Shown: positions 1-10,576, counted from the first letter of the stretch. The stretch: DNA of 64,000 nt from Frigoribacterium faeni (GCF_007988805.1 NZ_BJUV01000007.1:1-64000), one strand, 5' to 3'. A program made the numbers and translations. The notes: a model not told the origin generated them from the sequence alone.

Positions 1-28
1 GCTACACCCCGACGGAAGCGGGTGTAGC
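1..28 (-). terminator. Hairpin downstream of the PEP mutase-like gene
   Basis: A 9-bp perfect stem (GCTACACCC, bases 1-9, pairing with bases 20-28) with a 10-nt loop lies 30 bp beyond the stop codon of the minus-strand gene at 58-855. There is no T-tract, which is usual for high-GC actinobacterial terminators. Confidence 0.7.
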
Positions 29-57
29 GCGGGATTCGGGGTGTGGCAGCGCCGCGC

Positions 58-855
58 CTAGAAGGCGAAGCCGAGCTCGGCGGGGTAGTCGCCGCGCGCC
101 GTGAGGGTGGTCGCCGCGTCGCGGAGGTGCGAGAGCGTCAGGCCCATCGACTTCGGGCCGAAGCTGACCCGCGAGACCCCGAGCTCGGCCAGGCGGGCGA
201 GCGGCACCGAGTCGGCGCCCGAGATGACGCTGATCTTGCCGTCGATGCGGTCGAGGGCGGCCTTGACGAGGTCCTCGGTGCCGAGGCCGAGCACGAAGGC
301 GCAGTCGGCTCCGGCCGCGAGGTACGCGTTCGCGCGGGCGACGGCGTCGTCGAAGCTGTCCGGGTCGCCGGCCAGCGCGTCGACCCGGGCGTTGATGACG
401 ATCGGCACGCCGGCCCGGTCGCCGGCCTGGCGGGCGGCGGCGATCTTCGAGACCTGCGTGTCGAGGTCGTAGAGCGGCGCCTTGGCCTGGCCGATGCTGT
501 CCTCGATGTTGAGGCCGGCCGCGCCCTCCTCGATGAGGCGGAACACGTTGTCGAGGGTGCCGGCGGCGTCGGTGGCGTAGGCCTTCTCGAAGTCGACCGA
601 GACGGGCAGGTCGACCGAGCGGATGATGATGCGCGCGGCGGCGAGCATCTCGTCGACGTCGAGCCCCTCGCCGTCCTCGACGCCGTGCGCCTCGCTGATG
701 GAGTGGGAGGCGGTGGCCAGGGCCTTCACGCCGGGTGCGCCCGCGACGACGCGCGCCGTGATGCTGTCCCACACGTTCGTCACGATCAGCGGGTCGCCGG
801 GGATGTGCAGCGAGCGGAGCAGTTCGGCCTTCTCGGCCGTGGAAGAGATCGACAT
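58..855 (-). CDS. Isocitrate lyase / phosphoenolpyruvate mutase family enzyme
   Basis: The 265-residue protein has the TIM-barrel signature of the PEP mutase/isocitrate lyase superfamily, whose members make or break C-C or P-C bonds in 2-oxo acids using Mg2+. Visible landmarks are VDFEKAY (residues 87-93, metal-binding acidic loop), GLNIEDS (114-120) and VINARVDA (153-160). The KKCGH catalytic loop of true isocitrate lyases is not seen, so it belongs to the short carboxyvinyl-carboxyphosphonate mutase/oxaloacetate-decarboxylase-like group and is unlikely to be AceA. The start is the ATG at 855, preceded by a G-rich stretch that is only a weak ribosome binding site. It lies 67 bp downstream of the acetyl-CoA synthetase gene on the same strand and may be co-transcribed with it. 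The exact substrate cannot be told from the sequence. Confidence 0.85.
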   Translation of the reverse strand: MSISSTAEKAELLRSLHIPGDPLIVTNVWDSITARVVAGAPGVKALATASHSISEAHGVEDGEGLDVDEMLAAARIIIRSVDLPVSVDFEKAYATDAAGTLDNVFRLIEEGAAGLNIEDSIGQAKAPLYDLDTQVSKIAAARQAGDRAGVPIVINARVDALAGDPDSFDDAVARANAYLAAGADCAFVLGLGTEDLVKAALDRIDGKISVISGADSVPLARLAELGVSRVSFGPKSMGLTLSHLRDAATTLTARGDYPAELGFAF

Positions 856-922
856 GCCCCCAGCCAACCAGTCCGCGCTGTGCGGCACCACCCCCGCGTC
901 CCGCCCCCGCCCGGGGCCGCCC

Positions 923-2974
923 TCAGCGCAGCGCGCGCTCGCGGATGGCGGCGATCCGGCCGGGCACGGTCTCGTCCTGCAGGCTCGTGGTGTCGCCGAG
1001 CGCCCGCCCGTCCGAGATGTCGCCCAGCAGGCGCCGCATGATCTTGCCCGAGCGGGTCTTGGGCAGATCCGGCACGACCAGCACGGTCGACGGCTTGGCG
1101 ATCGGTCCGATCTGGTCGGCGACGTGGGCGCGCAGCGTCGCCGAGAGCGCGGGGGAGGCCTCGGCCCACACGTCGGGCTCGGCGGCGTCGCCGGCGTCGG
1201 CGACCGCGCCGCCGGCCGGGCGGACGGCCGGCACGACGAACGCGGCGATCGCCTGTCCGGTGCGGTCGTCGGCGACACCGACCACGGCGGCCTCGGCCAC
1301 CAGGGGGTGCGCGACGAGCGACGACTCGATCTCGATGGTCGACAGGCGGTGGCCCGAGACGTTGATGACGTCGTCGACGCGACCGAGCACCCAGATGTCG
1401 CCGTCGGCGTCGTACTTCGCGCCATCGCCGGAGAAGAACCAGCCCTGACGCCAGTACTTCGCCCAGTACGAGTCGCGGTACCGCTCCGGGTCGCCCCAGA
1501 CGGTGCGCGCCAGCGACGGCGGCGTCCGCTGCACGACCAGGTAGCCGCCCGAGCCGTTCGGCACGCGCACCCCGTCGTCGTCGACGACGGCCGTCGACAC
1601 CCCGGGCACGGCGCGCAGCGACGACCCGGGCTTCAGGGTGTCGACCCCGGGCAGCGGGGCCATGACCGTCGCCCCGGTCTCGGACTGCCACCAGGTGTCG
1701 ACGATCGGGCACTCGCCGCGCCCGAACTGCTGGTGGAACCAGACCCATGCCTCGGGGTTGATCGCCTCGCCGACGGTGCCGAGCAGCCGCAGCGACGAGA
1801 GGTCGTAGGTGTCGGGCAGCCCGTCGGGGAACCACGACGACAGCGTCCGCACCAGGGTCGGCGCCGTGTAGTACGTCGTGACGCCGTAGCGCTCGATGAT
1901 CTCGAGGTGCCGGGCCGGATGCGGGGTGTCGGGCGTTCCCTCGTAGATGACCTGGGTCAGCCCGTTCGAGAGCGGCCCGTAGATCTCGTAGGTGTGCGCC
2001 GTGACCCAGGCGAGGTCGGCCGTGCACCAGTGGACGTCGTCGGGCTTGGCGTCGAACACGGCCCAGTGCGTGTAGCTCGCGGCCGTCAGGTACCCGCCGC
2101 TGGTGTGCACGAGCCCCTTGGGCTTGCCGGTGGTGCCGCTCGTGTACATGATGAACAGAGGCGTCTCGGCGTCGAAGGACTCGGGTGAGTCGGTGTCGGG
2201 CTGGGGGTCGACGACGTCGTGCCACCAGAGGTCGCGCCCCTCCGTCCACGGCACGTCGGGCGTCTGCTCGCCCGTGCGGCGGACCACGAGCACGTGCTCG
2301 ATCTCGTTCTCGCCGCTCACGGCGTGGTCGGCGTTCGCCTTGACCGGCACCGCGCCTCCCCGGCGGAACTGGCCGTCGGTCGTGACGAGCAGCTTCGCCC
2401 CCGTGTCCTCCACCCGGAACTTGAGCGCCTCGCCCGAGAAGCCGCCGAAGACGAGCGAGTGGATCGCGCCGATCCGCGCGATGGCCAGCGTCACGACGAT
2501 GGTCTCGGCGATCACGGGCAGGTAGACGACGACCCGGTCGCCCTCGCCGACGCCGAGCGAGCGAAGCCCGTTCGCGGCCTTGATCACCTCGCGCTGCAGC
2601 TGCGCGTAGCTGATGTCGCGGCGGTCGCCGGGCTCGCCCTCGACGTGCAGGGCGATCTTGTCTCCGCGCCCGGCGTCGACGTGCCGGTCGACGCAGTTGA
2701 CGGCCACGTTGAGGCGTCCGCCGGCGAACCAGGTCGCCTCGGGCACGGCCAGCTCGCCGTCCGGCCCCTCGGTGACGGGCGACCACGTGTGGGCGGTGTG
2801 CCACGGAGTGTGCCAGTCGAGGCGTCGCGCCTGCTCCTCCCAGAAGGCGACCGGGTCGGCGGCGGCCCGCTCGTGCTCGGCGGCCGAGACGTTGGCGGTA
2901 GCGGCGAGCCCGGGAGGCGCGGGGAAGGTCCGACGCTCGTCGAGCAGGTTCGAGATGGTGTCGGTCGTGGCCAT
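923..2974 (-). CDS. acsA: Acetyl-CoA synthetase (acetate-CoA ligase, AMP-forming)
   Basis: This 683-residue protein activates acetate to acetyl-AMP and then acetyl-CoA. Its length is normal for Acs (about 650). The N-terminal acetyl-CoA synthetase domain, the AMP-binding P-loop YTSGTTGKPKG (residues 277-287), and the C-terminal RSGKIMRR motif are all present. Lys644 in that motif is the catalytic lysine that is reversibly acetylated in the family. The ATG at 2974 has no Shine-Dalgarno, but a -10-like TAGCAT (bases 2981-2986 read on the minus strand) ends 6 nt before it, so the mRNA is probably leaderless. The gene is divergent from the subtilase gene. Together with the downstream PEP mutase-like enzyme it suggests acetate or small organic acid use. 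Confidence 0.95.
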   Translation of the reverse strand: MATTDTISNLLDERRTFPAPPGLAATANVSAAEHERAAADPVAFWEEQARRLDWHTPWHTAHTWSPVTEGPDGELAVPEATWFAGGRLNVAVNCVDRHVDAGRGDKIALHVEGEPGDRRDISYAQLQREVIKAANGLRSLGVGEGDRVVVYLPVIAETIVVTLAIARIGAIHSLVFGGFSGEALKFRVEDTGAKLLVTTDGQFRRGGAVPVKANADHAVSGENEIEHVLVVRRTGEQTPDVPWTEGRDLWWHDVVDPQPDTDSPESFDAETPLFIMYTSGTTGKPKGLVHTSGGYLTAASYTHWAVFDAKPDDVHWCTADLAWVTAHTYEIYGPLSNGLTQVIYEGTPDTPHPARHLEIIERYGVTTYYTAPTLVRTLSSWFPDGLPDTYDLSSLRLLGTVGEAINPEAWVWFHQQFGRGECPIVDTWWQSETGATVMAPLPGVDTLKPGSSLRAVPGVSTAVVDDDGVRVPNGSGGYLVVQRTPPSLARTVWGDPERYRDSYWAKYWRQGWFFSGDGAKYDADGDIWVLGRVDDVINVSGHRLSTIEIESSLVAHPLVAEAAVVGVADDRTGQAIAAFVVPAVRPAGGAVADAGDAAEPDVWAEASPALSATLRAHVADQIGPIAKPSTVLVVPDLPKTRSGKIMRRLLGDISDGRALGDTTSLQDETVPGRIAAIRERALR

Positions 2975-3195
2975 CCGACGATGCTACGGAGCCGGGCCGG
3001 GAGCCGCGGGCGGCCGGGCAACCGGACGTAACACGGCCCACCCGTCCGGGGTGGAGGAGGAGGCGGGGCGAGAAGGCCTGTGGACAGGTGCGCGGAGCCG
3101 CGCCGCGCCCTAGTCTGAGCAGAACTCCGCTTCGGGCGGCGGTCCGTCCCGGGGGTCGGGCCGCACTCTCTCCCGTCGCGACGACAGGAGCAGAC

Positions 3196-5859
3196 GTGAT
3201 CACATCGACCCGACGCCGGCGCGTGCGCCTCGGCGCCGCCCTGACCCTGGCCGGAGCCCTCGTGCTCGCACCGGTCACCGCCTTCGCGGCCGAGCCGGGC
3301 GCCGACGCCCCGACGACCACGGGGGCCGAGGAGGCGCAGCGGACGACCGAGACCGGCGCCGTCGTCGAGTCTCCCGCCCCCTCCGACACAGCCGCCTCGA
3401 CGCCGGCCGCCGATCCCGCCGATCCGAGCGGGACGCCCGCGTCGACCCCGGCCGCCGAGGCGCCCGCCGCGGACGCGACCGAGGACGCCGCCGAGGCGCC
3501 CGCCCCCGCCGAGACGCCCGTCGCGGACGCGACCGAGGACGCCCCCGACGCGCCCGCCCCCGCCGAGACGCCCGCCGCGACCGACGAGACGGCCGGAGCC
3601 GACGCGCTCGCCGCCGGCGAGCTGATGAACTACGTGGTCAACGTCGACCCGACCGAGCCCGCGACCGCGGCCGCCCGCGACGCCGTCGTGGCGGCCGGCG
3701 GCGTCGTGTTGATGAGCTACCCCGAGATCGGGGTGGTGACCGCGCAGTCGACGGACGACGGGTTCCTCGACGCGATCCGCGCCTCCTCGGGGGTGCAGTC
3801 GGCCGGACCCACGCGTCAGGCCGCCGTCACCGAGGGCGCCGTCCCGACCGGCTGGGCCGGCGGCACGCTCGCCATCGACCGCCCGCGCGCCGAGGGCGGT
3901 GCGACCGCGGCGCCGCTCGAGTCGCAGCAGTGGGACATGACCGCGATCGGCGCCCCCGAGGCGCGTTCGATCGAGCCCGGGGACAGCGATGTGCTGGTCG
4001 GCGTGCTCGACAGCGGCATCGACATCACGCACCCCGACCTCGCCACGCAGGTCGACCCCGCCGCCTCCGTCGGCTGCTCGGTCAACGGCATCCCGGACCA
4101 GGACGTCTCGGCATGGGTCCCCGTCGACGACAGCGAGTCGCACGGCTCGCACGTCGCCGGCACGATCGGCGCGGACGCCGACGGTCAGGGCATCACGGGC
4201 ATCGCGCCCGGCGTCACCCTGGCCAGTGTCAAGGTCGTCAACTACGACGGCTTCATCTACCCCGAGTACGCGCTCTGCGGCTTCATGTGGGCGGCGGCCG
4301 AGGGCATGGACGTCACCAACAACAGCTACTACGTCGACCCGTGGGCGTTCTGGTGCGAGGGTCAGCCGGAGCAGCAGCCCGCGCTCGACGCCGTCGAGAA
4401 GGCCGTCGCCTGGTCGCAGCAGCAGGGCGTGCTGAACGTCGCCGCCGCCGGCAACGAGGACTACGACCTGGCGAACAAGACCACCGAGTCGACGAGCCCC
4501 GACGACGGCGTCTACGACGCCGAGGGGAACCACGTGTCCGGTCCGCGGATCATCGAGGACCGCGACGTCTCGCAGGGCTGCGTCGATCTGCCCGCCGGCG
4601 TCGACGGCGTCGTGACCGTCGCCTCGGTCGCTCAACAGCCGGACGGGTCGGTCGCCAAGTCGTCGTTCTCGAACTACGGCGAGGGCGAGATCGACATCGC
4701 CGCCCCCGGCTCGGCCATCCTCAGCACGGTCTTCGGCGGTCGGTACGACGTCTACAGCGGCACCTCGATGGCGTCGCCGCACGTCGCCGGCGTCGCTGCG
4801 CTGCTGGCCTCGGTGCACCCCGACGCGAGCCCCGCCGAGCTGCAGGCGCTGCTGACCTCTCAGGCGACCGACCTCGGCGACACCGAGCTCTACGGCGCCG
4901 GCCTGGTCGACGCGTTCGCCGCCGTCACCGAGGATCTCGACCTCGGTCCGATTGCCGCCGTCGCCGACGGGACGATCCAGGCGGGTGTGCCGTTCCGGCT
5001 GCGGGGCGCGAATCTCACCCCGGGCGACGTCTTCGCGCTGTCGATCGCGACCGACGGCGGCACGCAGCCCGTCGCCTCCCTCGACTCCGTGTCCGTCGAC
5101 GAGAACGGAGACCTGGACGCCATCGTGACCGTCCCCCCGGAGACGCCGACGGGCCCGGCCGTCCTCTCGCCTCTGGGCGGTGCGACCACGGCGCCGTTCA
5201 CCGTGCTCGTCACGGTCACGGCTCCGCTGGCCGGGCCCGTGGTCACCTCGCCGGCTCAGGGCGCCGAGCTCGAGCCCGGCACGGTCGCCGTCACCGGCAC
5301 GGGCGTTCCGGCCGCCCGGATCCAGGTCGTCCTCGCGACGTCCGGCGGCGACATGCTGCGCTCGGACGACGTCTCCGTGACGGCGGACTCCGCCGCAGCG
5401 GCCCTGGCCGCACCGGCGTCCACGCCCTTCGACCCGGAGCGCTCGCTCACCTTCGGCGAGACCTTCGTCGACGCGGCCGGGGACTGGAGCATCGACTTCA
5501 CGTCGGTCCCGGCGGGCGACTACATCGTCGCGGGTCAGGGCTTCCTGGCGGACGACAGCGTGACCCTGACCGGCCCCGCCGTCGGCTTCTCCGTCGTCGG
5601 CGACGCCGCCGCGGTGCCCGATCCGTCGGCGCCCCCGGCCGTCGACGTCCCCGCCGGCGACGTCCCGCCCGTCGTCGTCCCCGCCGGTGGCCCGACCGCG
5701 CTCGCCTACACGGGCTCGGAATCGACGCCCGTCATGGGGGCCGCCGCCGCCCTCGTGCTGGCCGGACTCGCCTTCACGGTCGCCGCGGCCGTCCGCCGTC
5801 GTCGTCCACGAGCCGAGGAGGCGCGGGTCGGCTCGGTCGCCGACCGCACCACCGACTGA
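3196..5859 (+). CDS. Secreted S8 subtilisin-like protease with LAXTG wall anchor
   Basis: The 887-residue precursor is an exported serine protease. The GTG at 3196 is chosen because AGGAG lies 5 nt upstream and the protein then begins with TRRRRVRL and a hydrophobic signal peptide ending near AFA (about residue 33). A Pro/Ala/Glu/Asp-rich linker with near-repeats follows (about 35-135), then an I9-like prodomain (about 140-205). The S8 triad is Asp272 (VLDSGID), His316 (HGSHVAG) and Ser524 (GTSMASPHVAG), with the oxyanion Asn in AAGNED. C-terminal Ig-like domains precede LAYTG (836-840), a membrane helix and RRRR, which is a class E sortase signal. No sortase gene is in the window. The cytoplasmic tail EEARV is encoded by one copy of the 14-bp dispersed word. 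A TAGTCT at 3111-3116 could be its -10 box. Confidence 0.93.
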   Translation: MITSTRRRRVRLGAALTLAGALVLAPVTAFAAEPGADAPTTTGAEEAQRTTETGAVVESPAPSDTAASTPAADPADPSGTPASTPAAEAPAADATEDAAEAPAPAETPVADATEDAPDAPAPAETPAATDETAGADALAAGELMNYVVNVDPTEPATAAARDAVVAAGGVVLMSYPEIGVVTAQSTDDGFLDAIRASSGVQSAGPTRQAAVTEGAVPTGWAGGTLAIDRPRAEGGATAAPLESQQWDMTAIGAPEARSIEPGDSDVLVGVLDSGIDITHPDLATQVDPAASVGCSVNGIPDQDVSAWVPVDDSESHGSHVAGTIGADADGQGITGIAPGVTLASVKVVNYDGFIYPEYALCGFMWAAAEGMDVTNNSYYVDPWAFWCEGQPEQQPALDAVEKAVAWSQQQGVLNVAAAGNEDYDLANKTTESTSPDDGVYDAEGNHVSGPRIIEDRDVSQGCVDLPAGVDGVVTVASVAQQPDGSVAKSSFSNYGEGEIDIAAPGSAILSTVFGGRYDVYSGTSMASPHVAGVAALLASVHPDASPAELQALLTSQATDLGDTELYGAGLVDAFAAVTEDLDLGPIAAVADGTIQAGVPFRLRGANLTPGDVFALSIATDGGTQPVASLDSVSVDENGDLDAIVTVPPETPTGPAVLSPLGGATTAPFTVLVTVTAPLAGPVVTSPAQGAELEPGTVAVTGTGVPAARIQVVLATSGGDMLRSDDVSVTADSAAAALAAPASTPFDPERSLTFGETFVDAAGDWSIDFTSVPAGDYIVAGQGFLADDSVTLTGPAVGFSVVGDAAAVPDPSAPPAVDVPAGDVPPVVVPAGGPTALAYTGSESTPVMGAAAALVLAGLAFTVAAAVRRRRPRAEEARVGSVADRTTD
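5816..5829 (+). repeat. 14-bp dispersed word, copy 1
   Basis: Exact AGGAGGCGCGGGTC. It encodes part of EEARV in the C-terminal tail of the subtilase. Confidence 0.8.
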
Positions 5860-5877
5860 CCGCGTCATCGATCCACC

Positions 5878-5911
5878 GCGACGGCGGGCGCCCTCGGGCG
5901 CCCGCCGTCGC
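5878..5911 (+). terminator. Strong hairpin terminator after the subtilase gene
   Basis: Bases 5878-5893 and 5896-5911 form a perfect 16-bp GC-rich stem with a 2-nt apparent loop, 18 bp after the stop codon. Confidence 0.85.
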
Positions 5912-6061
5912 TCCGTTCATCCCCCGCCGTTCGGCGACGATCCCTCCCCATGCACCCCTCGTCACCCACGCCTGTGGATAACAGCGCCATGGTCATGGAT
6001 CACGCAGGCATGAGGTATGAAAGCATGTAGCATTCCCTTCGAGTCGTCGTCAGGAGGGTCC

Positions 6062-8314
6062 ATGTCGCAGCAGAGCCGAGCACCGGGTGCGCCGCGCCCC
6101 CCGGGCGCCCGCGGGGCGAAGCCCGCATCGGCCGGAAAGCGCCTCGACATCCAGGGTCTGCGCGCCGTGGCCGTCGTGGCCGTGGTCGTCGAGCACGTCT
6201 CGGGGTGGCCCCGCGGCGGCTTCGTCGGGGTCGACGTCTTCTTCGTCATCTCGGGGTTCCTCATCACCGGGCTGCTCCTGCGCGAGCACGAGCGCACCGG
6301 TCGCATCTCGATGCGCCGCTTCTACCTCCGTCGCGTCAAGCGTCTGATGCCCTCGGCGGCGGTCGTGTTCGTCGTCACGCTCGGCGCCGTGGCCGCCCTG
6401 CTGTCGACCACGAGGCTCGTCTCGTCCGCCGTCGACGCGGGCTGGTCGGCCGTCTTCCTCGCCAACTGGCACGAGGCCGCGCGAGGCGTCGACTACTTCG
6501 CCGCCGACGGCCCGGTGTCGCCGTTCCGGCACTTCTGGTCGTTGTCGGTCGAGGAGCAGTTCTACCTCGTCTGGCCGATGCTGGTGCTGGCGGCCGCCGT
6601 GCTCGCCGGCCGACGTCTGCGCGGCGCGCTCGGCGTCGTCCTCGCCGCGGTCTGCGCCGGCTCCTTCCTCTGGGCCGTCGTCCAGTCCGCCGACGCCCCC
6701 GTCGTCGCGTACTACTCGACGTTCACCCGCACCTGGGAGCTCGGGGCCGGCGCCCTGCTGGCCGTCACCGTCGGGCTCTGGCGATCCGTGCCTCCTGCGC
6801 TCGGGACCGCGCTCGGCTGGATCGGCACGGCGGTCATCGTCGCATCGGTGCTGATGATCGACCAGAGCTGGGGCTTCCCCGGGCCGTGGGCGGCGGTGCC
6901 CGTCGTGGCGACCGTCGCCGTCATCGCCGGCGGCTCCGTGCCGGGCGCGCGTCGACCGTGGCCGCTCACGAACCCGGTCGCCGCCTACCTCGGCGACATC
7001 AGCTACTCGCTCTACCTCTGGCACTGGCCCGCCCTGGTCGTCATCCGCGCCGTCGCGCCCGAGGCGACCGCGGCCGTCTACGTCGCGGCCCTCTCGACGG
7101 CGATCGTGGGGCATCACCTCATCGAGAAGCCCGCGATGGCGGCGTCCTGGGATCTCCGAGCCCGGCTGCGGCGACGCGATCGGCCGCGGACTCCGGGGCG
7201 CCACCGCGAACAGCGGATCGCCGCCGTCGGGGCGCTCGCCGTCGTCACGATGGCCGTGATCGCTCTGGCCGCCGACAACGTCAAGCCGATCGCGGCGCCC
7301 CCCGTGATCACCGCCGGGACGGGCGGGTCGGTCGGCGGGTCCACCGGCGACGGCTCCGGAGGCGCGGGTGGCGACGATGGCGCAGGCGACGGCGCCGCCG
7401 GGGGCGACGACGGGGCCGGTGGCGCGACCGGCGGCGAGCTCGGCCCGCTGCGCACGGCCCTCCGCGAGCAGACGATCGCCGCCCTGGGGGCCACCACCTG
7501 GCCCGACCTCGATCCGCCGATCGACGGCGTCATCCCCGGGGGCGCGAACCTGCCCTGCGGCGACGTCGTCACCGTGGCCCCGGCCGAGCGGTGCACCTTC
7601 GGGGCGGCCGACGCCGCGACCACGATGGTGCTCGTCGGCGACTCGACGGCCGCCCACCAGCTCGACTCGTTCGTGGCACTGACCGAACGGTCCGACGGCG
7701 AGCTGCGGGTCGTCAGCCGCGCGGGCTTCGCCTGCTCGTTCGTGGACCTCGCCTGGGACACGGAGGACACCGAGGCCTGTGCCGATCACCGGGCCGAGAC
7801 GCTCCGACTGATCGAGAGCCTCGAGCCCGACCTCGTCGTGGTGCAGAACACCTACGAGCCCATGCCGCTCGCCGGCGAGGGCCGCGATGCGACCGTCGCC
7901 GAGTTCGCCGACGGCCTCGGGCGCTACCTCGACCGCATCGATCCTCACGTCGGCCGCGTCGTCCACCTCTCGCCGCCACCGCCTGGGGCCAGCATGCGCG
8001 AGTGCTACCGGCCCGGAGGCTCGCCGGTCGACTGCCTCACCCGCGTCGGAGGGCCCTGGCGTGAGCGGGCGGCGGCGATCGGCGCGCTCGCCGCCGACCG
8101 TGGGCAGCCCTGGGTCGACGCTCGGGAGTTCACCTGCGTCGACGACGTCTGCCCGGCGTTCATCGGCGACGACGTGGTCAAGATCGACTACGTGCACTAC
8201 TCGGGGGCGTTCGCGGTCGCGATGGCGCCGGCCCTCGGCGAACGGCTGGCCGTCGACGGCGTCCTGTCGGGTGATCCCGACTCGGACGGCGCGGCCGACG
8301 GTGATTCCCAGTGA
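6062..8314 (+). CDS. Acyltransferase-3 / SGNH membrane O-acyltransferase (OafA type)
   Basis: The 750-residue protein is predicted to O-acylate a surface glycan such as peptidoglycan or an exopolysaccharide. Residues about 20-350 form a multi-helix Acyl_transf_3 domain with the typical RLDIQGLRAVAV opening, GGFVGVDVFFVISGFLIT and SVEEQFYL. A Gly/Asp-rich linker (about 420-455) leads to an extracytoplasmic SGNH domain with GDS (Ser528) and DYVH (Asp709, His712). The ATG at 6062 is chosen over an upstream in-frame ATG at 6017 because AGGAGG lies 4 nt before it. It stands alone between a terminator and the Rpf gene. The acyl acceptor cannot be read from the sequence. Confidence 0.92.
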   Translation: MSQQSRAPGAPRPPGARGAKPASAGKRLDIQGLRAVAVVAVVVEHVSGWPRGGFVGVDVFFVISGFLITGLLLREHERTGRISMRRFYLRRVKRLMPSAAVVFVVTLGAVAALLSTTRLVSSAVDAGWSAVFLANWHEAARGVDYFAADGPVSPFRHFWSLSVEEQFYLVWPMLVLAAAVLAGRRLRGALGVVLAAVCAGSFLWAVVQSADAPVVAYYSTFTRTWELGAGALLAVTVGLWRSVPPALGTALGWIGTAVIVASVLMIDQSWGFPGPWAAVPVVATVAVIAGGSVPGARRPWPLTNPVAAYLGDISYSLYLWHWPALVVIRAVAPEATAAVYVAALSTAIVGHHLIEKPAMAASWDLRARLRRRDRPRTPGRHREQRIAAVGALAVVTMAVIALAADNVKPIAAPPVITAGTGGSVGGSTGDGSGGAGGDDGAGDGAAGGDDGAGGATGGELGPLRTALREQTIAALGATTWPDLDPPIDGVIPGGANLPCGDVVTVAPAERCTFGAADAATTMVLVGDSTAAHQLDSFVALTERSDGELRVVSRAGFACSFVDLAWDTEDTEACADHRAETLRLIESLEPDLVVVQNTYEPMPLAGEGRDATVAEFADGLGRYLDRIDPHVGRVVHLSPPPPGASMRECYRPGGSPVDCLTRVGGPWRERAAAIGALAADRGQPWVDAREFTCVDDVCPAFIGDDVVKIDYVHYSGAFAVAMAPALGERLAVDGVLSGDPDSDGAADGDSQ

Positions 8315-8404
8315 ACGTTGACCTTCACGGGACCGAGCCCATGGGCGTGCCGATCGGGCTGTGGAGAACCCGGTCCGCGCCTCCGGCAGACCGACCGGTC
8401 CGAG

Positions 8405-9306
<902 letters not shown>

Positions 9307-9316
9307 GTCCGGGCGA

Positions 9317-9360
9317 CGACGACGGGGAGGCGCGGGGCGACCCGCGCCTCCCCGTCGTCG
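9317..9360 (+). terminator. 20-bp hairpin terminator after the Rpf-LysM gene
   Basis: Bases 9317-9336 and 9341-9360 are perfectly complementary with a GCGA tetraloop. Both arms contain the GGAGGCGCGGG word, so here the dispersed word forms an inverted pair that works as a terminator. Confidence 0.9.
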
Positions 9361-9400
9361 TGCCTAGGATGGTCCGGACCGCTCCCCGTGGAAGGACCCC

Positions 9401-10576
9401 GTGACGAAGGCCCCCACCGTCTACGACGTGGCCGCGCACGCCGGCGTCTCCATCGCGACCGTGTCGCGGGTGCTCCGCCGACCCGACGACGTCCGACCCG
9501 AGACGCGCACCCGGGTGCTCGGCTCGGTGCGCGCGCTCGGCTACGTGCCGAGCGGCGCGGCCCGGGGGCTGGCCGGCCGGCGTCACGGCGTGCTCGGCCT
9601 GTTCCTCCCGGGGCACGACGCGATCGACGAGCCCGAACCCGACTGGGCCTCGCTCACCGACTCGAGCCGCATCCCCCTGATCGACGACCGCCTCGGCGAC
9701 GATCGCCTCGGTGCCGGCGAGGAGGCGCGGATCGACTCGCCCTCGGCCCTCACGACCGCGCGGCACTGGTCCAACCCCGCCAACCTCTACTTCGACGAGG
9801 TGCTGCGCGGCGCAGAGGTGGAGTCGTGGCGCCGCGGCTTCGCCCTCATGGTCGCCGCCGGACGCGGCTCGAGCCGCGAGGTCATCCTCAACGACATCGC
9901 CGGCCGGGTCGACGGCCTCGCCGTGCTGGCCCAGACCGTGCCGGCCGACCTGCTCGCGCACGTCTCGCGTCGGATCCCCGTGGTGGTGCTCGCCGACTCA
10001 CGGCCCGGCGACGAGCTGGATCACGTGAGCGTCGACAACACCGCGGGCATGCGCGCTCTCACCTCGTTCGTCCTCGAGGAGCACGGCGCCACCGACCTCG
10101 TGTACGTCGCCGGCCCGTCGGACTCGCCCGACGAGGCCGACCGGCACCGGGGCTTCGACGAGGCCGTGGCGACCGGCGCCGCCGACGGGTCCGGCGCCGC
10201 CGTGCGCGTGCGCGTCGAGCGGGGCGAGTTCAGCCGGGTCGGAGGCCGCCGCGCCGCCGAGGCTCTGCTCGTCTCGGGCGAACGACTACCCGACGCCGTG
10301 GTCTGCGCCAACGACCAGTCGGCGCTCGGCGTGCTCGACGTCTTCGCCCGGGCCGGGGTCGACGTGCCCGACCGGGTGCTCGTGACCGGCTTCGACGGGA
10401 TCGAGGCCGGCCGGTTCTCCGCCCCGCGCCTCACGACGGTGCGGCAGCCGATGGGCGAGCTCGGCCGGGTCGCCGTCCGCTCCGTGGTGAGCCGCCTGAC
10501 CGACCCCGGGCTGCCTCCGCAGCGGGTGACCCTGCCCGTCGAGGTCCTGCTGCGCGAGAGCTGCCCTGCGCGCTGA
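9401..10576 (+). CDS. LacI-family transcriptional regulator
   Basis: The 391-residue protein has an N-terminal LacI helix-turn-helix (VYDVAAHAGVSIATVSRVL, residues 7-25) and a periplasmic-binding-protein-like sensor domain ending in the usual VTLPVEVLLRES. It is about 55 residues longer than normal because of an acidic insertion (about 72-128, rich in Asp/Glu/Arg) between the first beta strand and NLYFDEVLRGAE. The GTG at 9401 follows GGAAGGA by 4 nt. TAGGAT (9365-9370) is a possible -10 box. It is separated from the beta-glucoside operon only by the convergent hmp gene and is the nearest candidate regulator for the LacI-type operator at 12386. Its dispersed 14-bp word begins inside the stop codon region. 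Confidence 0.92.
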   Translation: MTKAPTVYDVAAHAGVSIATVSRVLRRPDDVRPETRTRVLGSVRALGYVPSGAARGLAGRRHGVLGLFLPGHDAIDEPEPDWASLTDSSRIPLIDDRLGDDRLGAGEEARIDSPSALTTARHWSNPANLYFDEVLRGAEVESWRRGFALMVAAGRGSSREVILNDIAGRVDGLAVLAQTVPADLLAHVSRRIPVVVLADSRPGDELDHVSVDNTAGMRALTSFVLEEHGATDLVYVAGPSDSPDEADRHRGFDEAVATGAADGSGAAVRVRVERGEFSRVGGRRAAEALLVSGERLPDAVVCANDQSALGVLDVFARAGVDVPDRVLVTGFDGIEAGRFSAPRLTTVRQPMGELGRVAVRSVVSRLTDPGLPPQRVTLPVEVLLRESCPAR

